The notes below the pieces were generated by a model that did not search any database, had not been told where the DNA came from, and saw nothing but the letters and a program-made list of their open reading frames with translations. A stretch of 10,068 nt of DNA from Chloroflexota bacterium (GTDB lineage: Bacteria; Chloroflexota; Anaerolineae; Caldilineales; Caldilineaceae): assembly GCA_003577005.1 (NCBI GenBank), contig QEUW01000289.1, positions 1 through 10,068 on the forward strand, in the 5' to 3' direction. Below, piece by piece: positions 6,029 to 10,068 of this stretch (position 1 is the stretch's first letter; every line of letters starts with the position of its first letter). Position numbers and translations under genes: made by a program.

Positions 6029-6502
6029 ATGTGGACCCAGGAATCGCTGCTCGAAAGCCTGCGCAAGCACTGTCGCCAAGATGAACGAGTGGTTGCTGCC
6101 ACGCTCTACGGCTCGTTTGCAGTGGGTGAAGGCGATATTATTAATGTCATCATCTTTGGGCTGAACACCCTGGAACGCGGCGAGCTGGCCCGCAGCCTGG
6201 AGATCCTGAGCTTGTGCCACCGCTATCTGCTGTGGATGGCGCGGCTCGTGGAAGCCTCCACCGCCCACTGGCCCACCCCCTCACGCCGGCTGGAACAGGA
6301 GGTGAGCCAGGCAAGCTACGAGCGATTCGCCCAATGCACCGCATTCCTGGAACGAGCAGCGCTGCACCGGGCGTACGGTTCCGCATGGACGTGGGGCGTC
6401 GAGATGATGACTGGCCTGGCGCAGCACCACCGGCTGGGATTACCTGTACAACTGTTTGATCTTGTGACGCAGCGAATCGACGTTCGTAACAAACAGGGCT
6501 GA
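6029..6502 (+). pseudogene. Lincosamide nucleotidyltransferase-like gene with internal in-frame deletion
   Basis: The 157-residue frame resembles, from memory, the Lnu(B)/Lnu(F)/Lnu(G) group of lincosamide nucleotidyltransferases (about 270 residues), enzymes that adenylylate lincomycin and clindamycin. Residues 1-36 match the N-terminus, with the nucleotide-binding motif YGSFAVGEGD (27-36). From 37 on the sequence matches the family's C-terminal helical part (FGLNTLERGELARSL, HRYLLWMARLVE, HWPTPSRRLE, SAWTWGVEMM). The segment between, which should begin with SDIEF and carry the catalytic aspartates, is absent; about 100-110 residues seem lost at the junction near base 6137. The frame stays open, so the loss was in frame and is not a simple sequencing frameshift. 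Catalysis is unlikely. A ribosome site GGGAG (6013-6017) lies 11 nt before ATG. An alternative is a short protein with a new role. Confidence 0.7.
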
Positions 6503-6572
6503 TCCAAGGGCGCCAGCCGAAAGTCTGCGCAAGCGTAGCCAGCAAAGCAAGCAGGCGAACTGTGAGGAAAAG

Positions 6573-7382
6573 TTACCTGGGCCCAGTTTTTGCTTGCTTC
6601 CATACCCGTTCCCCACCCACCTGTTCTGAATACGCACCCACCTGCTGCTCCATCTCGGTGCGGTCGCGCCAGAAGGTGCTGAGTTGCGAGCCAAAGGCGA
6701 GGATAGCCTCGATCTTGGCAGCGAGCGCGGCTGCGGTTAAGGGGATCACCTCTGCCTGCCACTCCGTAACCTCGGTGGAGAGGACGGCAGCGAGCGCGCC
6801 GGGCTCCTGTGCGTAGGGATAATCTTCGTAATACCAGAGGCGGTTGCCAAAGGCGCGTTCGGCCGCTAGCCGGGTCAGTTGATGATCGACGTGGCGCCCC
6901 GCATGCTCAGCGTTGACCCGATGATCGGCGGTGAGCGGGGCGAAAATGCGCCCAGCCGAGGGTAAGTTGCGCAATTGAGCGGCCAACTTGTCGATCAATC
7001 CTATTTCCTCCGGGTGCAGACGGTCAAAAATGTCGATATCGGAGCGATAGAACGGCTGGCCCGTGACCGGGTGGAGCCGGTAGATGCAATCTGGTACATC
7101 CCAATGGAACGCATCGGCGCCCAGGCGACGGCAGGCAGCCAGGTCTTCGGTGCGGCGGACGGCGACGGCATCGGCGGCCAGCGCCCAGCGTTCATGTAGG
7201 CTCTGCGCATAGTCAGAAACAGCGGCGAGGGGTGGGTCACCGGCGGTGATCGTCACGACCAGCACCGATTGGCCCGCTGCTGTGCGCAAGAAGATCTGCC
7301 CGCCACAGGAAAGGGCGGCGTCATCTAGATGGGGCGACAGATAAATCGCGTCGTACTGGGAGAGTAGGGACGAACCGGGCAT
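6573..7382 (-). CDS. PIG-L (LmbE-like) family deacetylase
   Basis: The 269-residue product is a zinc-dependent N-deacetylase of the PIG-L superfamily, which removes acetyl from GlcNAc-type sugars (MshB, BshB, GlcNAc-PI deacetylase). The zinc motif PHLDD is at 17-21 in SPHLDDAALSCGG, RRTED is at 76-80, and the third metal motif H-x-D-H is at 164-167 (GRHVDH). The signature LWYYEDYPYA lies at 182-191. All expected metal and catalytic residues are present and length is normal; no signal peptide is seen, so it is cytoplasmic. AAGGAA precedes the ATG by about eleven bases on the minus strand. The gene is divergent to a GT4 glycosyltransferase across a 280-bp spacer, a pairing like MshA/MshB or BshA/BshB, but the true substrate cannot be told. 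Confidence 0.9.
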   Translation of the reverse strand: MPGSSLLSQYDAIYLSPHLDDAALSCGGQIFLRTAAGQSVLVVTITAGDPPLAAVSDYAQSLHERWALAADAVAVRRTEDLAACRRLGADAFHWDVPDCIYRLHPVTGQPFYRSDIDIFDRLHPEEIGLIDKLAAQLRNLPSAGRIFAPLTADHRVNAEHAGRHVDHQLTRLAAERAFGNRLWYYEDYPYAQEPGALAAVLSTEVTEWQAEVIPLTAAALAAKIEAILAFGSQLSTFWRDRTEMEQQVGAYSEQVGGERVWKQAKTGPR

Positions 7383-7481
7383 GATTGGGCGTTTCCTTGG
7401 TCAGTAGTGTGCAGGTCTGTTTGAATTTCTATCAGAGGAATTTGAGCGGTGGTGAAGCGACTTTGTGGGTTAACCAGCCTG

Positions 7482-7507
7482 TTCACCGTCGCAAAGTTTA
7501 CCGTCGC
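7482..7507 (+). repeat. Spaced direct repeat TTYACCGTCGC
   Basis: TTCACCGTCGC (7482-7492) and TTTACCGTCGC (7497-7507) differ at one base and start 15 bp apart. Related shorter forms occur further on: TTTACCGCC at 7546-7554 and GTTACCGC at 7611-7618. The series lies in the spacer between the divergent PIG-L and GT4 genes and may be a regulator-binding array. Confidence 0.45.
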
Positions 7508-7567
7508 TAACGCGAAAAGGACCAAGTTGTAAATTGGAACAAAGCTTTACCGCCAGTTTGCTTTATG

Positions 7568-7604
7568 TGTGCTATTTTTATCTATGTGCTATATTTATTA
7601 TAGT
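7568..7604 (+). promoter_or_regulatory. 17-bp tandem repeat and candidate GT4 promoter
   Basis: TGTGCTATTTTTAT (7568-7581) is repeated as TGTGCTATATTTAT (7585-7598), 13 of 14 bases identical with a 17-bp period. Directly after it TATAGT (7599-7604) matches five of six bases of the -10 consensus; no good -35 is seen, so an activator or the upstream AT-rich repeats may compensate. A transcript from here would have a leader of about 50 nt before the GT4 ATG. This AT-rich block stands out in an otherwise GC-rich region. Confidence 0.45.
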
Positions 7605-7662
7605 GCGGCTGTTACCGCAAACATGATACCTATCAATATCCAATTCGAGCGACCAGCGACCT

Positions 7663-8958
7663 ATGGCGAACAGTACATTACGGAATCCTTTTTTGCAACG
7701 TCTTGCCCTGCTTAGTGTACATACCAGCCCGCTTGCGCCACTGGGTGGTGATAAAACCGGTGGCATGAATGTCTATGTGCGCGAATTTAGCCGTGAACTG
7801 GCCCGGCAGGAGGTGCAGGTGGATATTTTCACCCGCGCTACCGATGCGAACCAGCCGTTGGTCGATCAAAGCATCGGCGCCGGTGTACGTGTCATCCACG
7901 TGATGGCCGGGCCGCCCCGGGCAATCAGCGTGGATGAGATCGCCAATCATCTGCCCGAGTTTGCTGACGGTGTCTTGCAATTTGCCGCGGCAGAAAAGCT
8001 GTCGTATGACCTGATCTATAGCCACTATTGGCTCTCCGGTCTGGTAGCCGAGCAGTTGCGGCGCCGGTGGATGGGGGTGCCCATTGTCCACATGTTCCAT
8101 ACCCTGGGGCACATGAAAAACAAGGTGGCGCAGACCGAGCGCGAACGGGCGTCACAGGAGCGGCTCAACGGTGAGCAGCGCGTTATGCAAATTGCCGACC
8201 GCCTCATCGCCCCTACCGAGGCCGAAAGGAGCCAGCTGATCGAGCTATATGGCGCCGATCCGCAGAAGATCGCCGTCATCCCACCTGGCGTCGATCTGAG
8301 TCGCTTCCGCAGGATGGGCAAGGAACAGGCCAGAAGTTCGGTCGATCTGCCCGCAGAACGCACCCATATCGTCTTTACCGGCCGGATCGAGCCGCTCAAG
8401 GGGATCGATACCCTGCTGCGGGCGACTGCGCTCTTACGCCAGCGCCGGCCAGAGGTCGCAGCCAATGCAAAAGTTACGATCATCGGCGGTGACCCGGCTG
8501 CCGTCGAACGTGATACCGAATTGGCCCGGCTGTATGACCTGCGCTGTTCGCTCAACTTGTGCGATCTTGTCGGCTTTGTCGGCGCCAAAGACCAGGATCT
8601 GTTGCCCTATTATTTCGCCGCCGCCGACATGGTCGTGATGCCATCGCACTATGAAAGCTTTGGCATGGTCGCCCTCGAAGCGATGGCGAGCGGCACCCCA
8701 GTGGTCGCCTCAGAGGTGGGCGGGCTGGCGCACCTGGTTCACCACGGCAAAACCGGGTTGACCTTCCCGGCGCAAGACCCCGAGGCGCTGGCTGCCCGTA
8801 TAGATGAACTGCTTGCCGACGCCAACCTGCGCCGCCACCTGGGTCTCCAGGCCAGCGCCCACGCCCGCCAATACCGCTGGCCCGCCATCGTGCGACGCCT
8901 GGTGGAGGAGGTATTTTGCCCCCTCGTCGAGCGTAGATGTACTGACCCATTAGGTTAG
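7663..8958 (+). CDS. GT4-family glycosyltransferase, MshA-like
   Basis: The 431-residue product is a GT-B fold retaining glycosyltransferase of family GT4 (the group of MshA, BshA and sucrose-phosphate synthase), acting in the cytoplasm on a nucleotide sugar. Seen are the N-terminal glycine loop PLGGDKTGGMNVYV (26-39), SHYWLSGL (120-127), HTLGHMKN (146-153), the donor-site R251 and K256 in GRIEPLKG (250-257), and the E-x7-E motif with E331 and E339 in HYESFGMVALEA. All key residues are present. The TGGMNVYV opening is typical of the MshA/sucrose-synthase-like branch, but acceptor specificity cannot be assigned. No ribosome site precedes ATG 7663; the conserved region starts near residue 13, so an in-frame TTG at 7693 remains possible. 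The last codons (TDPLG, stop) lie inside an inverted repeat, so the C-terminal tail may be a recent extension. Confidence 0.9.
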   Translation: MANSTLRNPFLQRLALLSVHTSPLAPLGGDKTGGMNVYVREFSRELARQEVQVDIFTRATDANQPLVDQSIGAGVRVIHVMAGPPRAISVDEIANHLPEFADGVLQFAAAEKLSYDLIYSHYWLSGLVAEQLRRRWMGVPIVHMFHTLGHMKNKVAQTERERASQERLNGEQRVMQIADRLIAPTEAERSQLIELYGADPQKIAVIPPGVDLSRFRRMGKEQARSSVDLPAERTHIVFTGRIEPLKGIDTLLRATALLRQRRPEVAANAKVTIIGGDPAAVERDTELARLYDLRCSLNLCDLVGFVGAKDQDLLPYYFAAADMVVMPSHYESFGMVALEAMASGTPVVASEVGGLAHLVHHGKTGLTFPAQDPEALAARIDELLADANLRRHLGLQASAHARQYRWPAIVRRLVEEVFCPLVERRCTDPLG

Positions 8959-9032
8959 ACAGGGCGCTACAGGTGCGATGCACTTGAAAAGTGCGTTGCA
9001 CCTCCCATTAAACTCCCTAACCTCATGGGTCA
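8943..9032. repeat. Nested inverted repeats at the end of the GT4 gene
   Basis: Outer arms 8943-8958 and 9017-9032 pair at 15 of 16 positions (TGACCCAT... with ...ATGGGTCA). Inside, 8971-8983 and 8991-9003 form a 13-bp stem (AGGTGC... with ...GCACCT, two G-T wobbles) around a 7-nt loop, TTGAAAA. The outer left arm encodes the last residues and the stop of the GT4 gene. A 9-bp sequence, GAGCGTAGA, occurs on both sides (8929-8937 and 9042-9050). The unit looks like a small non-autonomous inserted element or an elaborate terminator. Confidence 0.6.
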
Positions 9033-9037
9033 ATACA

Positions 9038-9067
9038 CGTAGAGCGTAGAACGTTCTACGCTCTACG
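9038..9067. terminator. 30-bp perfect palindrome containing the HAD stop codon
   Basis: Bases 9038-9052 and 9053-9067 are exact reverse complements with no loop. The palindrome is made of 7-bp units: TCTACGC at 9055-9061 and 9062-9068, then TCTACGT at 9069-9075, mirrored by CGTAGA and GCGTAGA in the left half. The last codons and stop (9056-9058) of the minus-strand HAD gene lie inside it. It sits between convergent genes and probably helps end both transcripts. Confidence 0.6.
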
Positions 9068-9661
9068 CTCTACGTTCAACAGTTCAGCGCATAGGTCGAT
9101 GCCGGGCCGGAAGTGGATGGTTGCCAGGCCGACAGCCTGCGCGCCGGCGATATTGGCGGCGGCATCGTCGATAAAGATAGCCTCGGATGGTTGGCGGCCT
9201 AGCCGCTCCAACGTCCGCAAGTAAATGATCGGGTCGGGCTTCATGACCCGCTCGTAGGCCGAGCCTACCACGACATCGAACAGGTCGCTGGCGGGGTCGA
9301 TGCGAAGTACGGTTTCGTTTAGATCATCCATTGCATTGCTGATGATGGCCGTCTGGTAGCGGGGGCGCAACGAGCGGATGTACGCCAGAAGCTCTGTATC
9401 CACCCGGTCGCCCCCCCAGAACAAAGCTCGAAAGTCGCGCAGCCCGGCGTCGGTCAACCCGAAGCGCTGCTGCACCCAGGCCCAGTGCTGCGCCGCCGTG
9501 ACGGCGCCCAACTGGGCCTGGCGTCCCTGTTCGCTGTTGAGGACCAAGAATTCCGCCTCGCCGGGCCCCAGGCCCAACCGCTCTTCGAGCGCCGCACGCG
9601 GGCTGGGGTCCTCGGTGCGAATAAGTACACCGCCAATGTCGAAAATAATTGCCTTGATCAT
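9056..9661 (-). CDS. HAD-superfamily hydrolase (HAD-IA, YihX-like motif I)
   Basis: The 201-residue product is a cytoplasmic HAD phosphatase-type hydrolase with a helical cap between motifs I and II. Motif I is FDIGG with nucleophile D8, motif II is ISN (S108), motif III is K141 in MKPDP, and motif IV is FIDDAAAN with D165 and D166. The second acidic residue of the usual D-x-D motif is replaced by G10. The same FDxGx form occurs in active enzymes such as YihX (glucose-1-phosphatase), so loss of activity should not be assumed. Substrate is unknown. The start ATG at 9661 is preceded by GAGGA six bases away on the minus strand. The C-terminal residues NVERRA are encoded by the heptamer palindrome and lie beyond the conserved domain. 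Confidence 0.9.
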   Translation of the reverse strand: MIKAIIFDIGGVLIRTEDPSPRAALEERLGLGPGEAEFLVLNSEQGRQAQLGAVTAAQHWAWVQQRFGLTDAGLRDFRALFWGGDRVDTELLAYIRSLRPRYQTAIISNAMDDLNETVLRIDPASDLFDVVVGSAYERVMKPDPIIYLRTLERLGRQPSEAIFIDDAAANIAGAQAVGLATIHFRPGIDLCAELLNVERRA

Positions 9662-9791
9662 TTCTCTTCCTCATGGAAATTGCGAGGGTAGCAGTCGCTG
9701 GATGTTCGCACATAGGTGTGCAAACAGAATCATCCAGACAAGCTGCCACCTTCCCTACAGTCACCTGCCTTGAGTTTGGTTATATCTATCT

Positions 9792-9872
9792 GGTCAGGTA
9801 AACTCGCCCCTTTTTCTGTACGCGCCCATCTGGTCAGCGCCAGTTGCAGCGATGCAGCGCAAATGATAAACT
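9792..9872 (+). repeat. Promoter-bearing dispersed repeat, copy 2
   Basis: This is the partner of 599-679. Identical blocks are 9800-9818 (19 bases), ACGC, CCCA and GGTCAG, with TCT inserted between the last two relative to copy 1. The spacing from the GGTCAG block to the -10 box is about 30 nt here and 33 nt in copy 1. Downstream of the -35 the two copies no longer match closely. Confidence 0.55.
9844..9872 (+). promoter_or_regulatory. Candidate promoter of the lipoprotein gene
   Basis: TTGCAG (9844-9849, four of six to the -35 consensus) is 17 nt before TAAACT (9867-9872, four of six to the -10 consensus), with TGA just ahead of the latter as a partial extended -10. It lies in the same place within its repeat copy as the promoter at 651-679. 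Confidence 0.4.
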
Positions 9873-9993
9873 AAAACAAGGTAGAGGATGCAATCGCGAA
9901 CCCTATTGCCTACGCAGCGCTCGCGATGCCCCTTCTTCCAAAATAGCTTCCGTCTACCAGTCGACCGCATCGAGATAGACAAGGAGGTTTGCC

Positions 9994-10068
9994 ATGCAGT
10001 ACAAGCGCCTCTGGTCCGTCCTGGCTTTAATGGCAGCAATGGCGCTGTTGATGGCAGCGTGTACCCCT
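9994..10068 (+). CDS. Lipoprotein, N-terminal signal only (3' end outside window)
   Basis: A strong ribosome site AAGGAGG (9981-9987) lies six bases before ATG 9994. The 25 visible codons give a lipoprotein signal: basic start MQYKR, a hydrophobic core of about 15 residues, and a lipobox LMAAC ending in Cys23, which would be lipid-modified after cleavage. In this kind of organism such starts most often belong to substrate-binding proteins of ABC transporters, but nothing of the mature protein is visible except Thr-Pro. Confidence 0.85.
   Translation, partial: MQYKRLWSVLALMAAMALLMAACTP

Larger units (their letters stand above)
9662..9993. other. Intergenic spacer before the lipoprotein gene
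   Basis: No gene is supported here. It contains an imperfect stem (TGGATG-TTC at 9699-9707 with GAA-T-CATCCA at 9727-9736, and inside it GCACA at 9708-9712 with TGTGC at 9717-9721), a 10-bp direct repeat ATCTGGTCAG at 9788-9797 and 9828-9837, the second copy of the promoter-bearing repeat, a candidate promoter, a leader of about 115 nt and a strong ribosome site at 9981-9987. Confidence 0.65.

Noticed and set aside
6545..6599. 9-bp inverted repeat AAGCAAGCA/TGCTTGCTT as a terminator between the Lnu-like and PIG-L genes
   Set aside because: The 37-nt loop and short AT-rich stem make it weak, and one arm lies inside the PIG-L coding region.
7482..7618. CRISPR-like or iteron-origin interpretation of the repeated ACCGTCGC motifs
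   Set aside because: Only two close copies with short, irregular spacing exist, and no cas or replication gene is near.
8025..8588. 187-codon minus-strand frame inside the GT4 gene
   Set aside because: The plus strand has all GT4 motifs over this stretch; the antisense product is Ser/Arg-rich with no recognisable domain.
9794..10039. 81-codon minus-strand frame over the last spacer
   Set aside because: It is antisense to a good lipoprotein start with an AAGGAGG site and has no supporting motif.

Overview
The window looks like GC-rich bacterial chromosome, and the gene content suggests Chloroflexota (Caldilineae/Anaerolineae-like). That guess rests on a DUF4397 protein, an exported Asp-box/PD40 propeller protein, a MarR-GNAT fusion, an MshA-like GT4, PIG-L and HAD enzymes, and intergenic hairpins built from 7-bp tandem units. 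No rRNA, tRNA, transposase, CRISPR array or phage gene was seen. The taxon is inferred from gene style, not from a marker gene.

Layout. 1-408 is the 3' end of a DUF4397 protein. 409-711 is a repeat-dense spacer with a 46-bp perfect palindrome, a second inverted-repeat cluster and a promoter (TATAAT) preceded by an operator-like dyad. 712-4910 is a same-strand cluster: a 20-aa leader ORF, a Bcr/CflA-type MFS drug exporter, a DUF3052-like small protein, a 21-aa micro-ORF and a 766-aa secreted beta-propeller protein. Three of its junctions are ATGA stop/start overlaps. A hairpin made of GAGTGAG heptamers separates it from a convergent MarR-GNAT regulator (4986-5915, minus). Divergent from that regulator is a lincosamide-nucleotidyltransferase-like gene (6029-6502) that appears to have lost its catalytic middle by an in-frame deletion. 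A PIG-L deacetylase (6573-7382, minus) and a GT4 glycosyltransferase (7663-8958, plus) then diverge from an AT-rich, repeat-bearing 280-bp spacer. The GT4 gene converges on a HAD hydrolase (9056-9661, minus) through nested inverted repeats that contain both stop codons. The last 332 bp before a new lipoprotein gene (9994 onward) carry a second copy of the promoter-bearing repeat found near 600-680.

How the genes may work together. A drug-handling theme (MFS exporter, MarR-type regulator, lincosamide-transferase remnant) is plausible but inferred. The GT4/PIG-L pair resembles the first two enzyme types of mycothiol or bacillithiol synthesis (MshA/MshB, BshA/BshB), but the rest of such a pathway is not in the window. 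I see no clear undescribed defence or mobile system. The observations most worth a second look are the two micro-ORFs coupled by ATGA overlaps, the internally deleted nucleotidyltransferase, and the promoter-carrying repeat at both ends of the window.
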